A stretch of 64,000 nucleotides of DNA from Amycolatopsis xylanica (lineage in GTDB: Bacteria; Actinomycetota; Actinomycetes; Mycobacteriales; Pseudonocardiaceae): contig NZ_FNON01000005.1 of NCBI RefSeq assembly GCF_900107045.1, positions 1-64,000 on the forward strand. The letters run 5' to 3'. Below the pieces are notes generated by a model. It did not search any database. It was not told where the DNA came from and saw only the letters and a program-made list of their open reading frames with translations. Position 1 is the first letter of the stretch, and every line of letters starts with the position of its first letter. Below, piece after piece: positions 43,943 through 52,151 of the stretch. The translations under genes and the position numbers were made by a program.

Positions 43943-45340
43943 GTGGTCAGAGAACAGCGGTTGAGCGGCCTGGACGCGAGCTTCCTGTACCTGGAGACCT
44001 CCGCGCAGGTGCTGCACGTGTGCGGGCTGGTGACGCTCGACGGCTCCACGATGCCCGGCGGGTACGCCTTCGAGAAGTTCAAGGACCAGCTGGCCGCGCG
44101 GGTCGCGCAGATCCCGGCGTTCCGGCGCAAGCTGCACGACCCGTTCTGGAACTTCCGGCACCCGGTGTGGGTGGAGGACGACGAGTTCGACCTCGACCAC
44201 CATGTGCACCGGATCGGCGTCCCCGCGCCGGGCGACCGCGCCGAGCTGGCCGACCTGTGCGCGCACATCGCGGGGCAGCCGCTCGACCGCGGCCGCCCGC
44301 TGTGGCAGATGTACGTCATCGAGGGGATCGAGGACGGCGGCATCGCCGTGCTGATCAAGATGCATCACGCGAGCGTCGACGGGGTGAGCGGCGCGAACCT
44401 GATCACCTACCTGGCCGGGCTGGAGCCCGACGCGCCGTTGCCGGAGATCGAGCAGCCCGAGACGCCCGGCGTGCCGCACGGCTTGGCGTTGCTGCGCGAC
44501 AGCGTCCGCTCGGCGGCGAAGCTGCCGTTCGAAGCGGCACGCCTGCTGCCCGACCTGCTGGGGATCGTGCCGGCCTGGGTGGGTAAAGCGCTGAAGGGCA
44601 AGGCGATGCCCGCGCCCTTCACCGCGCCGCGGACCTCGTTCAACGGGACCATCACCGGGCACCGGAGCGTCGCGTACGCGACCGTGGACCTCGACGACGT
44701 GAAGAAGGTCAAGAACGCGTTCGGGGTGACCGTGAACGACGTCGTGCTGGCGCTGTGCGCGGGCGCGCTGCGGCAGTACCTGAGCGACCGGGGTGAGCTG
44801 CCCGCCGATCCGCTGATCGCCAGCGTCCCGGTCTCGGTGCGGGAGCGGAGCGAGCGCGAGCACGGCAGCAACAAGGTCTCGGCCTTCTTCGCCTCGCTGC
44901 CGACGCATCTGGCCGATCCGGCGGCGCGGGTGTTCGCGCTCGCCGAGCGCAACCGGCTGTCGAAGGACCACCATCGCAGCATCGACGCCGACATGCTGCA
45001 GGACTGGGCGCAGTTCTCGGCCGCGACCATGTTCGGGCTCGCCGTGCGCGCGTATTCGGCGCTGCGGCTGGCCGAGAAGCACCCGGTGGTGCACAACCTG
45101 GTGATCTCCAACGTGCCCGGCCCGCCGATGCCGCTCTACCTGCTCGGCGCGCGGATCACCGGGTTGTTCCCGCTCGGCCCGGTCTTCCACGGCGCCGGGC
45201 TGAACGTGACCGTGCTGTCCAACGCGGGCAGGGTCGACGTCGGCCTGCTCGGCGCGCGAGAACTCGTTCCAGACCTGTGGCCGCTCGCGGACGCCATCCC
45301 GCTCGCGATGAAGGAACTCCTCAACGCACTGCCTGGTTGA
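43943..45340 (+). CDS. Wax ester synthase/diacylglycerol acyltransferase (WS/DGAT)
   Basis: 465 residues from GTG 43943. It begins REQRLSGLDASFLYLETSAQ and carries the catalytic HHxxxDG motif in VLIKMHHASVDGVSGANLIT (about residues 135-155). The C-terminal NVPGPPMPLYLLGARITGLF and later PLADAIPLAMKELL are also typical. The family esterifies fatty acyl-CoA to diacylglycerol or fatty alcohols, making triacylglycerol or wax esters. It lies directly before the igr-like operon, but that operon has its own KstR box, so co-regulation is not certain. Confidence 0.92.
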   Translation: MVREQRLSGLDASFLYLETSAQVLHVCGLVTLDGSTMPGGYAFEKFKDQLAARVAQIPAFRRKLHDPFWNFRHPVWVEDDEFDLDHHVHRIGVPAPGDRAELADLCAHIAGQPLDRGRPLWQMYVIEGIEDGGIAVLIKMHHASVDGVSGANLITYLAGLEPDAPLPEIEQPETPGVPHGLALLRDSVRSAAKLPFEAARLLPDLLGIVPAWVGKALKGKAMPAPFTAPRTSFNGTITGHRSVAYATVDLDDVKKVKNAFGVTVNDVVLALCAGALRQYLSDRGELPADPLIASVPVSVRERSEREHGSNKVSAFFASLPTHLADPAARVFALAERNRLSKDHHRSIDADMLQDWAQFSAATMFGLAVRAYSALRLAEKHPVVHNLVISNVPGPPMPLYLLGARITGLFPLGPVFHGAGLNVTVLSNAGRVDVGLLGARELVPDLWPLADAIPLAMKELLNALPG

Positions 45341-45376
45341 CAAGCCGGACTTGCCGTAAGCACTCTCAACGGATAA

Positions 45377-45398
45377 GACTAGAACACGTTCCAGTCTA
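45377..45398. promoter_or_regulatory. Extended KstR box upstream of fadE28
   Basis: The core TAGAACACGTTCCA (45380-45393) is framed by AGACT and AGTCT, giving a 22-bp dyad AGACT-n-GAAC-nn-GTTC-n-AGTCT. It ends 16 bp before the fadE28 GTG, so bound repressor would block the promoter or early transcript. It is the most symmetrical box in the window. Confidence 0.85.
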
Positions 45399-45414
45399 GC
45401 CCGAGGGAGCCAGT

Positions 45415-46458
45415 GTGGACTTCAAGCCGGACGCGACCCAGGCGGAGATCACCCGCCTGGCCGCCACCGTCCTGCGCCGGGACCTCGAGCGGCCATGGCA
45501 GGCGCTCGCCGAGTCCGGCCTGCTCGCGCTCGCGCTCCCGGCCGAGCTGGACGGCGACGGGCTCGGCCTCGCCGAGGTGGCGCTCGTGCTGACCGAGGTC
45601 GGCCGGGCCGCCGCGCAGGTGCCTGCGCTGGCCGCGCTGGCGCTCGGGGTGCTGCCGATCGACAAGCTGGGCAGCCCGCGTCAGCGCGCGGACCTGTTGC
45701 CCGCCCTCGCTTCCGGCGCCGCGGTGGCCACGGCCGCGCTGCACGAACCGTCGGCTCCGATGACCACGCACCCATCGACGACGGCCGTGCCGTCCGACGG
45801 AGCCTGGTCGATCTCCGGCACGAAAACGGCCGTGCCGTACGCCGAGACGGCCACCGCGATGCTGATCCCGGTGACCATGGCGGGCGGCACCGCGGTCTTC
45901 GTCGTCCACCCGCGCGCGAGCGGGGTCACGCTGGTGCCGACCCGCAACGCGAGTGAGAGTCCGGAATGCACGGTCGTGCTCACCGACGTCCACGTCACGG
46001 AAGCCGACCTGCTCGCCGACGGCGCGCTCGCGGCGGTGCACCGGTTCGCGCTCGCGGGCGCGGTGGCGCTCGGGGACGGGCTGCTCGCCGGGGCGCTGGA
46101 ACTCACCACGGCCCACGTCGGCACGCGGGAGCAGTTCGGCAAGCCGCTGGCCAGATTCCAAGCGGTGGCGCAGCAGATCGCCGACGTCTACATCGCGTCC
46201 CGCACGGTGCACCTCGCCGCGCTTTCGGCGATCTGGCGGCTTTCCGAAGGCCTGGACGCCGACGCGGACCTCGAGGTGGCCGCGTACTGGCTCGCCGAAG
46301 AGGCTCCGAAGGCGCTCGCGGCCTGTCAGCATCTGCACGGCGGGCTCGGCGTCGACGTGACGTATCCGCTGCACCGGTACTACTCCGGGATCAAAGACCT
46401 GTCCCGGTTCGTCGGCGGTGCCTCGCACCGTCTCGACCGCATCGGCGAGTTGGTGTGA
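45415..46458 (+). CDS. fadE28: Acyl-CoA dehydrogenase alpha-type subunit FadE28 (ChsE1)
   Basis: 347 residues from GTG 45415 (GAGGGA upstream). MDFKPDATQAEITRLAATVL, LALALPAELDGDGLGLAEVA and HVGTREQFGKPLARFQAVAQ follow M. tuberculosis FadE28, as do the closing HLHGGLGVDVTYPLHRYYSG and IKDLSRFVGGASHRLDRIGE. In the known heterotetramer FadE28-FadE29, this subunit supplies FAD-contacting residues but not the catalytic Glu. The complex dehydrogenates 3-oxo-4-pregnene-20-carboxyl-CoA. It is the first gene of the five-gene side-chain operon. Confidence 0.93.
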   Translation: MDFKPDATQAEITRLAATVLRRDLERPWQALAESGLLALALPAELDGDGLGLAEVALVLTEVGRAAAQVPALAALALGVLPIDKLGSPRQRADLLPALASGAAVATAALHEPSAPMTTHPSTTAVPSDGAWSISGTKTAVPYAETATAMLIPVTMAGGTAVFVVHPRASGVTLVPTRNASESPECTVVLTDVHVTEADLLADGALAAVHRFALAGAVALGDGLLAGALELTTAHVGTREQFGKPLARFQAVAQQIADVYIASRTVHLAALSAIWRLSEGLDADADLEVAAYWLAEEAPKALAACQHLHGGLGVDVTYPLHRYYSGIKDLSRFVGGASHRLDRIGELV

Positions 46459-46460
46459 CC

Positions 46461-47633
46461 ATGCATGTGGATTTGACGGCGACACAACGGGAACTGCGTG
46501 ACGAACTGCGCGCCTACTTCGCGGGGCTGGTGAGCGCCGAGGAGCGCGAGGCGATGCGGCGCGAGCGGCACGGCGACGTGCACCGCGAGATCGTGCGGCG
46601 GATGGGCCGGGACGGCTGGCTCGGCGTCGGCTGGCCGAAGGAGTACGGCGGCCGCGGGTTCGGCGAGATCGAGCAGCACTTGTTCGTCGACGAGGCCGCG
46701 CGCGCCGACGTCCAGCTGCCGTCGGTGACGCTGCAGACCGTCGGCCCGACGCTGCAGGCGTTCGGCACCGAAGAGCAGAAAGCCTTCTTCCTGCCCAAAA
46801 TCCTGGCGGGCGAGGTGCATTTCGCCATCGGCTACACCGAGCCGGACGCGGGCACGGACCTCGCCTCGCTGAAGACCTCGGCGGTGCGTGACGGCGACGA
46901 GTACGTCGTCAACGGCCAGAAGATCTTCACCACCGGCGGGCACGACGCCGACTACATCTGGCTCGCCGTGCGCACCGATCCGGCCGCGCCCAAGCACAAG
47001 GGCATCTCGATCCTGATCGCCGACACGAGTGATCCGGGGTACTCGTGGACGCCGATCATCACGTGCGACGGCGCACACCACGTCAACGCGACCTACTACT
47101 CCGATGTGCGCGTGCCCGCCGGAATGCTGGTGGGCAAGGAAAACGAGGGCTGGCGGCTGATCACCACGCAGCTCAACCACGAGCGGGTCATGCTCGGCCC
47201 GGCCGGGCGGATCAGCGGGTTCTACGACCGCGTCCACGAGTGGGCCGAGGGCCGCAAGACCACCGACGGCACACCGTTGCTGGAGCTGCCGGACGTGCGG
47301 CGCGCGCTCGCCGAGACACTGGCGACCGCGCGGGTCAACGAGCTGCTGAACTGGCAGGTCGCCTCGGCCGCGACGGGCACCCCGGTCGATGTCGCGGACG
47401 CGTCGGCGACGAAGATCTTCGGCTCGGAACGCATGCAGCGCATCGGCCGCCTGCTCGAGGAGATCGTGGCGCGCCACGGTGATTTCGCCGATCCCGAGAC
47501 GGCCGAGCTGGCCGAATGGCTGGACCGCATCGCCAAGCGCAACCTCGTGCTGACCTTCGGCGGCGGGGTCAACGAGATCCAGCGCGAGTTGATCGCCATG
47601 GCCGGACTGGGATTGCCGAGGGTGCCGCGATGA
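46461..47633 (+). CDS. fadE29: Acyl-CoA dehydrogenase catalytic subunit FadE29 (ChsE2)
   Basis: 390 residues from ATG 46461, 2 bp after fadE28. GWLGVGWPKEYGGRGFGEIE, FAIGYTEPDAGTDLASLKTS and NGQKIFTTGGHDADYIWLAV define the fold. The catalytic base is Glu241 in TTQLNHERVMLGP, the same position as in M. tuberculosis FadE29. It should pair with FadE28 as an alpha2-beta2 enzyme introducing the double bond into the C22 steroid CoA ester. The stop overlaps the chsH2 start (ATGA), consistent with tight coupling. Confidence 0.94.
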   Translation: MHVDLTATQRELRDELRAYFAGLVSAEEREAMRRERHGDVHREIVRRMGRDGWLGVGWPKEYGGRGFGEIEQHLFVDEAARADVQLPSVTLQTVGPTLQAFGTEEQKAFFLPKILAGEVHFAIGYTEPDAGTDLASLKTSAVRDGDEYVVNGQKIFTTGGHDADYIWLAVRTDPAAPKHKGISILIADTSDPGYSWTPIITCDGAHHVNATYYSDVRVPAGMLVGKENEGWRLITTQLNHERVMLGPAGRISGFYDRVHEWAEGRKTTDGTPLLELPDVRRALAETLATARVNELLNWQVASAATGTPVDVADASATKIFGSERMQRIGRLLEEIVARHGDFADPETAELAEWLDRIAKRNLVLTFGGGVNEIQRELIAMAGLGLPRVPR

Positions 47634-48532
47634 CCATCGAAGAAGAAGTCGCCCGCGTCGCCGCGCAGGGGGAATCCTCACCGAGGTTCGCCCGTGATCC
47701 GGTGAACCAGTCGATGGTGAACAACTGGGTCGAGGCCATGGGCGACACCAACCCGGTCTACACGGACCCGGAGTTCGCGGCGCGCTCCGTCCACGGTGGA
47801 CTGGTCGCGCCGCCCGCGATGGCGCAGGTGTGGACGATGAACGGCCTGCACGGCGCCAGGGCCGAGGACGATCCGCTCGGCGCGATGATGTCCATCATGG
47901 ACGACGCCGGGTTCACCTCGGTGGTGGCCACCAACTCCGAGCAGACCTATCACCGGTATCTGCGCCACGGCGAGCACGTCTCGGCGACGACCGCGCTCGA
48001 GTCGGTGGTCGGCCCGAAGAAGACCGCGCTCGGCGAGGGCTGGTTCGTGACCACCCGCACCACATGGCGCGTCGGTGACGAGCCGGTGGCCGAGATGATG
48101 TTCCGGGTGCTCAAGTTCCGGCCACCGGAGGTGTCCAAACCGGACACCGTGCTGCGCCCCGTGATCAGCAAGGACAGCGAGTTCTTCTGGTCGGGGTTGC
48201 GCGAAGGCGAGCTCAGGATCCAGCGCTGGGGCGACACCTTGCGGCACCCGCCCGGCCCGATGCCGCCGTCGGGCGATCTGGACCTCAAGCCCGATTACGT
48301 CGTCGCCAGCGGCAAAGGCTCGATTTACAGCTACGTCGTGCATCACCATCCACCCGTGCCCGGCAAGAAGCTGCCGTTCGTGGTCGCGCTGGTGGAACTC
48401 GAAGAAGGCGTCCGGGTGCTCGGCGAGCTGGTCGGCGCCGACCCCGAAACGGTCCGGATCGGACAAGAGGTCGAAGCCGTGTTCCTGGAGATCGACGACG
48501 AGCTGACCCTGCCAGCCTGGAGGACGCGATGA
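47630..48532 (+). CDS. chsH2: ChsH2: MaoC-like plus DUF35 subunit of the steroid side-chain hydratase
   Basis: 300 residues. The N-terminal half is a MaoC-like hot-dog fold (FARDPVNQSMVNNWVEAMGD, HGGLVAPPAMAQVW). The C-terminal half is a DUF35 OB-fold (SEFFWSGLREGELRIQRWGD, HPPGPMPPSGDLDLKPDYVV, VALVELEEGVRVLGEL). The Cys zinc-ribbon of many DUF35 proteins is absent. In M. tuberculosis the MaoC part pairs with ChsH1 for hydration and the DUF35 part binds the Ltp2 aldolase. It is flanked by exactly these partners, overlapping both by 4 bp. Confidence 0.93.
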   Translation: MTIEEEVARVAAQGESSPRFARDPVNQSMVNNWVEAMGDTNPVYTDPEFAARSVHGGLVAPPAMAQVWTMNGLHGARAEDDPLGAMMSIMDDAGFTSVVATNSEQTYHRYLRHGEHVSATTALESVVGPKKTALGEGWFVTTRTTWRVGDEPVAEMMFRVLKFRPPEVSKPDTVLRPVISKDSEFFWSGLREGELRIQRWGDTLRHPPGPMPPSGDLDLKPDYVVASGKGSIYSYVVHHHPPVPGKKLPFVVALVELEEGVRVLGELVGADPETVRIGQEVEAVFLEIDDELTLPAWRTR

Positions 48533-48927
48533 CCGTCGAAGTCGGCACCGAGCTGCCCCCGCTGACCATCGAGGCCACGCCGACCTTCGTGGTCAGCACC
48601 GCGCTGGCCACGCGTGACTTCCAAGACGTGCACCACGACCGTGACTCGGCGATCGCCCGTGGTTCCCAGGACATCTTCCTCAACATCCTCACCGACACTG
48701 GGCTGGTGCAGCGGTTCGTCACCGACTGGGCGGGCCCGGAGGCGCTCGTGCGCTCGGTCAAGATCCGGCTGGGCGTGCCGTGCTACGCCTACGACACCTT
48801 GACCTTCTCCGGCAAGGTGATCGAAAAGGACGGTCAGGACGTGGTGATCGCGGTGTCCGCCAAGGACAGTCTCGGTGAGCATGTCACCGGGACCGTCGGT
48901 GTCACCCTGCCAGGAGGTGGCTCGTGA
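48529..48927 (+). CDS. chsH1: ChsH1: catalytic MaoC-like hydratase subunit
   Basis: 132 residues, a single hot-dog fold. The hydratase motif lies at residues 30-39, DFQDVHHDRD, with Asp33 and His35/36 as the likely catalytic pair. ARGSQDIFLNILTDTGLVQR forms the central helix. With ChsH2 it would hydrate the 17(20)-ene steroid CoA product of FadE28-FadE29 to the 17-hydroxy compound, which Ltp2 then cleaves. It overlaps both neighbours by 4 bp. Confidence 0.93.
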   Translation: MTVEVGTELPPLTIEATPTFVVSTALATRDFQDVHHDRDSAIARGSQDIFLNILTDTGLVQRFVTDWAGPEALVRSVKIRLGVPCYAYDTLTFSGKVIEKDGQDVVIAVSAKDSLGEHVTGTVGVTLPGGGS

Positions 48928-50093
48928 AGCTCTCGGGTGCGGCGGCCATCGCCGGGATCGGCGCGACGGAGTTCTCCAAGGACTCGGGGCGCAGCGAACT
49001 GCGGCTGGCCGCGGAATGCGTGCTGGCGGCCTTGACCGACGCCGGGCTCACACCGTCCGATGTGGACGGTCTGGTCTCGTTCACGATGGACGGCAACAGC
49101 GAGATCGCCGTCGCGCGTGAACTGGGAATCCCGGAACTCAAGTTCTTCAGCCGCATCCACTACGGCGGCGGCGCGGCCGCGGCGACCGTGCAGCAGGCGG
49201 CGCTGGCCGTGGCGACCGGGGTCGCGGACGTCGTCGTGGCGTACCGGGCGTTCAACGAACGCTCCGGCCAGCGGTTCGGCCAGGTGTCGTCCGCCGCGGC
49301 TGGCCAGGTGAACTCGGCGGGTGTGGACAACGCCTACCACTATCCGGTCGGCATCGCGACGCCCGCCGCGACCGTCGCCATGCTGGCGCGCCGGTACATG
49401 CACGAGTACGGCGCGACGAGCGAGGACTTCGGCCGGGTCGCGGTGCTCGACCGCAAGCACGCGGCGACCAACCCGAAAGCCTGGTTCCACGGCAAGCCGA
49501 TCACCCTCGAACAGCACCAGGCCTCCCGCTGGGTCGCCGAGCCGCTGCACCTGCTCGACTGCTGCCAGGAGAGCGACGGCGGCGTCGCGCTGGTGGTCAC
49601 CTCCGCCGAACGCGCACGCGACCTCGCGCAGAAGCCCGCGGTCATCGCGGCCGCCGCGCAGGGCAGTGGTCCGGACCAGTACATCATGACCAGCTACTAC
49701 CGCGACTCGCTCGCGGCGCTGCCCGAGATGGGGGTGGTCGGCGGGCAGCTCTGGGCGCAGTCCGGGCTGCGACCGTCCGATATGGATGCGGCCGTGCTGT
49801 ACGACCATTTCACCCCGTATGTGCTGATGCAGCTCGAGGAACTCGGCTTCTGCGGCCGCGGCGAGGCGAAGGACTACATCGCCGGCGGAGCGCTCGAACT
49901 CGACGGTGAGCTGCCGCTGAACCCCCACGGCGGCCAGCTCGGCGAGGCGTACATCCACGGCATGAACGGGATCGCCGAGGGCGTCCGCCAGATCCGGGGC
50001 ACCTCGGTGAACCAGGTCCCGGGCGCCGGGCGCGTGGTGGTCACCGCCGGGACCGGCGTGCCCACCAGTGGACTCGTGTTGTCCCAGGGGTAA
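48924..50093 (+). CDS. ltp2: Ltp2: thiolase-fold steroid side-chain aldolase
   Basis: 389 residues from GTG 48924. The thiolase-like fold is seen in AAIAGIGATEFSKDSGRSEL, DVVVAYRAFNERSGQRFGQV, LLDCCQESDGGVALVVTSAE and LPLNPHGGQLGEAYIHGMNG. The classical thiolase cysteine nucleophile site is replaced, as in SCP-x/Ltp2 proteins. Ltp2 with the DUF35 part of ChsH2 performs the retro-aldol cleavage that releases propionyl-CoA and the 17-ketosteroid. This ends the operon, and a hairpin-rich 135-bp gap follows. Confidence 0.93.
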   Translation: MKLSGAAAIAGIGATEFSKDSGRSELRLAAECVLAALTDAGLTPSDVDGLVSFTMDGNSEIAVARELGIPELKFFSRIHYGGGAAAATVQQAALAVATGVADVVVAYRAFNERSGQRFGQVSSAAAGQVNSAGVDNAYHYPVGIATPAATVAMLARRYMHEYGATSEDFGRVAVLDRKHAATNPKAWFHGKPITLEQHQASRWVAEPLHLLDCCQESDGGVALVVTSAERARDLAQKPAVIAAAAQGSGPDQYIMTSYYRDSLAALPEMGVVGGQLWAQSGLRPSDMDAAVLYDHFTPYVLMQLEELGFCGRGEAKDYIAGGALELDGELPLNPHGGQLGEAYIHGMNGIAEGVRQIRGTSVNQVPGAGRVVVTAGTGVPTSGLVLSQG

Positions 50094-50168
50094 TCCGGTT
50101 GCTTATTTTCCGGTTCGGATGAAGATAGTCCTTGTGGGGTATAGGGATCACCTCTTTGCGGGCTGGTG

Positions 50169-50211
50169 GTCGCCGGATCCGGCTGTCACGGTTGGAGGAA
50201 CAGCCGGCGAC
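50169..50211 (+). other. Bulged hairpin in the gap after ltp2
   Basis: GTCGCCGG (50169-50176) plus CTGT (50083+100 region, 50183-50186) pair with ACAGCCGGCGAC (50200-50211), leaving a 6-nt bulge ATCCGG and a 13-nt loop. It lies 18 bp before the small gene at 50229. It could be the ltp2 operon terminator or a leader structure controlling that gene. Confidence 0.4.
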
Positions 50212-50228
50212 ACAGAGTGAGGCCCCTT

Positions 50229-50453
50229 ATGCCAGGTCGAAAGCCACTGGAGCACGTCTTCACCTTCTGCGGTGCGGGCGATCGTGGCTGCCCTGACCTG
50301 TTCCTCGACCACGACGCCGACGAGGCGCGCAGGGTGGTGCTCGTCGACGACCACGGCGCCCGCATCCAGATGAGCCTGACCCAGCTGCACGCGCTGGTGT
50401 CCGACGTCAAGGACGGCGCGCTGGACCGCCTCTTCCCCGCCGAAGTCTCGTAG
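50229..50453 (+). CDS. Small hypothetical protein (74 aa)
   Basis: ATG 50229 starts a 74-residue acidic protein, MPGRKPLEHVFTFCGAGDRG. It continues with CPDLFLDHDADEARRVVLVD and SLTQLHALVSDVKDGALDRL. The last part reads as a helix and the first as strands, so a compact small domain is likely. The upstream frame is open to 50166 but passes through the hairpin at 50169-50211. It is followed 12 bp later by a DUF5134 membrane protein gene, perhaps co-transcribed. No family recognised. Confidence 0.6.
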   Translation: MPGRKPLEHVFTFCGAGDRGCPDLFLDHDADEARRVVLVDDHGARIQMSLTQLHALVSDVKDGALDRLFPAEVS

Positions 50454-50465
50454 CGGGGCGGCCGG

Positions 50466-51008
50466 GTGATGGCATGGATCTTGACCGCGGTGTTCCTGGC
50501 CATCACGTGGCCCTGCGTGCGGCGGCTCGCCAGTCTCGACTACGCCCGCCTCGGCCACGCGACCCGGCAGGGCGACGTGGCCGAACTCCTGTTCACGGTG
50601 GCGATGGTCGCCATGCTCTCGCCCATCGGCGGGCCCATCCCGGCGGCGGGCTGGCAGGCGTTGTTCCTGCTGGCCTCGGGGTGGTTCCTGGTCGCCTGGC
50701 TGCGCGGCGCACACGGCTGCGCGCATCACGCCATCTCGGCCGTGGTCATGCTGTACCTGCTGGTGGCCATGCCCCACGTCACCGCCGAGCACGGGCCATG
50801 GCTGAACATGTCCACAATGGACACCTCGCCCGGAGTCCTGTTCACGGTGGTCGCGATCGCGGCGGCTGTCTACTTCGCGGGCGACGCGCTGAAGTCGGGG
50901 CTGTTCCTGCTCAAGGCGGCGGATCGGCCCGCCGGAACGGTTTCGCGCGCGGCCTGCCGGACCGTGATGGGGATCGGGATGGGTTACATGCTCCTGGCCG
51001 CGCTGTGA
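50466..51008 (+). CDS. DUF5134 membrane protein
   Basis: 180 residues with five hydrophobic helices: WILTAVFLAITWPCVRRLAS, LLFTVAMVAMLSPIGGPIP, WQALFLLASGWFLVAWLRGA, HHAISAVVMLYLLVAMPHVT and LFTVVAIAAAVYFAGDALKS. Histidines cluster at the membrane faces (AHGCAHHA, MPHVTAEHGPW), as in DUF5134 proteins, which often lie near copper-handling genes. Metal binding is plausible but unproven. A tiny Cys-rich frame lies on the opposite strand just downstream. GTG 50466 or ATG 50469 can serve as start. Confidence 0.8.
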   Translation: MMAWILTAVFLAITWPCVRRLASLDYARLGHATRQGDVAELLFTVAMVAMLSPIGGPIPAAGWQALFLLASGWFLVAWLRGAHGCAHHAISAVVMLYLLVAMPHVTAEHGPWLNMSTMDTSPGVLFTVVAIAAAVYFAGDALKSGLFLLKAADRPAGTVSRAACRTVMGIGMGYMLLAAL

Positions 51009-51054
51009 GATGGCTTCCGCGGCTCACCGCCACGAAAGCCACCCCCGCGTCACG

Positions 51055-51126
51055 CTAGCCGCAGCTGCACCCGCAGCCGCAGCTCGAGCCGGCGCAGCTG
51101 TCTCCGCACCCACATCCGTCCCTCAT
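51055..51126 (-). CDS. Tiny Cys/Gly-rich peptide (23 aa, 7 Cys)
   Basis: ATG 51126, preceded by GGAAGGA at a spacing of 7 nt, opens 23 codons before TAG. The product reads MRDGCGCGDSC followed by AGSSCGCGCSCG: seven Cys and nine Gly, with four C-G-C type steps. This density suits metal chelation like a minimal metallothionein, or a crosslinked peptide. The good ribosome site argues that it is real; the short length and absence of known relatives argue caution. It is convergent with the His-rich DUF5134 gene. Confidence 0.5.
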   Translation of the reverse strand: MRDGCGCGDSCAGSSCGCGCSCG

Positions 51127-51232
51127 CGCGTCATCCTTCCGCTAGACAGGGCCTCTGTTCACGCTACGTGTCCAGATGATCACCCGCAAGCGACTGCCCG
51201 GGTGACGCCCAAGTCCTGGGACACCCCAGGTC

Positions 51233-51283
51233 CGGGATTTAGCGGGCTTTATCCCGGACCGGCATAAAGCCCGCTAAATCCCG
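51233..51283. terminator. Perfect 19-bp hairpin at the end of chsH3
   Basis: CGGGATTTAGCGGGCTTTA (51233-51251) pairs perfectly with TAAAGCCCGCTAAATCCCG (51265-51283) around 13 nt. The right arm covers the last codons and stop of chsH3 (51274-51276). The core AGCGGGCTTTA is shared with the stem at 6885-6933. Confidence 0.8.
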
Positions 51284-52143
51284 TTTCGCTCAGTCAGCAC
51301 GGTGTCGGAGAGGACGGGGGCGTCGTCGCGTTCGGGTGCCGAGGTCGTGATCACGAGGCGGCCGGGTTCTTGCCAGACGCGGGTGCGCAGGGTTTCGCCG
51401 GGGTAGACGACGCCCGCGAACTTGGTCGAGAACGAGCCGACGCGGGAGGTGTCGCCGTCCAGGAACGCGTCGGTGACCGTTTTCGCCACGATCCCGTACG
51501 TGCACAGGCCGTGCAGGATCGGCGTTTCGAACCCCGCGGCGCGGGCGAACGCGGGGTCGGCGTGCAGTGGGTTGCGATCGCCGCAGAGGCGGTAGAGCAA
51601 GGCCTGCTGGGGCAAGGTCGGGGTGTCGATGACCGCGTCCGGCTCGCGGGTGGGCGGCTCGACCTTGTCCGACGGGCCGCGGTCGCCACCGAAACCGCCT
51701 TCGCCGCGGGCGAAGATGCTGGACCTGGCCGTCCACAGTGGATCGCCGTCCGACGAGGTGACGGCGGTCTCCTGGATGATGACCGCGGCCTTGCCCTTGT
51801 CGAAGACGTCGGCGATGCGGGACTTGGCGACGGCCTTGCCCGAGGTCGGGATCGGGCGGTGGGCGACGACCTCCTGCTTGCCGTGCAACACTTTCGCGAG
51901 GTCGATGTCGACGCCGGGGAAGGACACCGACGGCGGGTCGAACACGCGCAGGTTCGCCGCCACGGTGGCGAACGTCGGCAGCACCTGGAGATCCTGCTCG
52001 TAGGTGTAGCGCAGCTCGCGCGGGTTGACCGGGTCCGCGCCCGCGCCGAGCGCGAGGTGGTAGAGCTGGACGTCGGCCGCGGTCCAGGCGAAGGTGACCT
52101 CGGGCAGCGCGGCGCCGATGGCGAGTGCGGGATCGACCGGCAT
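51274..52143 (-). CDS. chsH3: ChsH3-like MaoC enoyl-CoA hydratase
   Basis: 289 residues, a double hot-dog hydratase. The N-terminal half is substrate-binding (VTFAWTAADVQLYHLALGAG, FPGVDIDLAKVLHGKQEVVA). The C-terminal half holds the hydratase-2 motif in LLYRLCGDRNPLHADPAFAR (catalytic Asp and His) and LHGLCTYGIVAKTV. It corresponds to mycobacterial Rv3538/ChsH3, which hydrates the enoyl-CoA of the first side-chain cycle. It is the last gene of the leftward kstD-kshA operon, 8 bp after kshB. Confidence 0.9.
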   Translation of the reverse strand: MPVDPALAIGAALPEVTFAWTAADVQLYHLALGAGADPVNPRELRYTYEQDLQVLPTFATVAANLRVFDPPSVSFPGVDIDLAKVLHGKQEVVAHRPIPTSGKAVAKSRIADVFDKGKAAVIIQETAVTSSDGDPLWTARSSIFARGEGGFGGDRGPSDKVEPPTREPDAVIDTPTLPQQALLYRLCGDRNPLHADPAFARAAGFETPILHGLCTYGIVAKTVTDAFLDGDTSRVGSFSTKFAGVVYPGETLRTRVWQEPGRLVITTSAPERDDAPVLSDTVLTERNGI

Positions 52144-52151
52144 TCACGACC

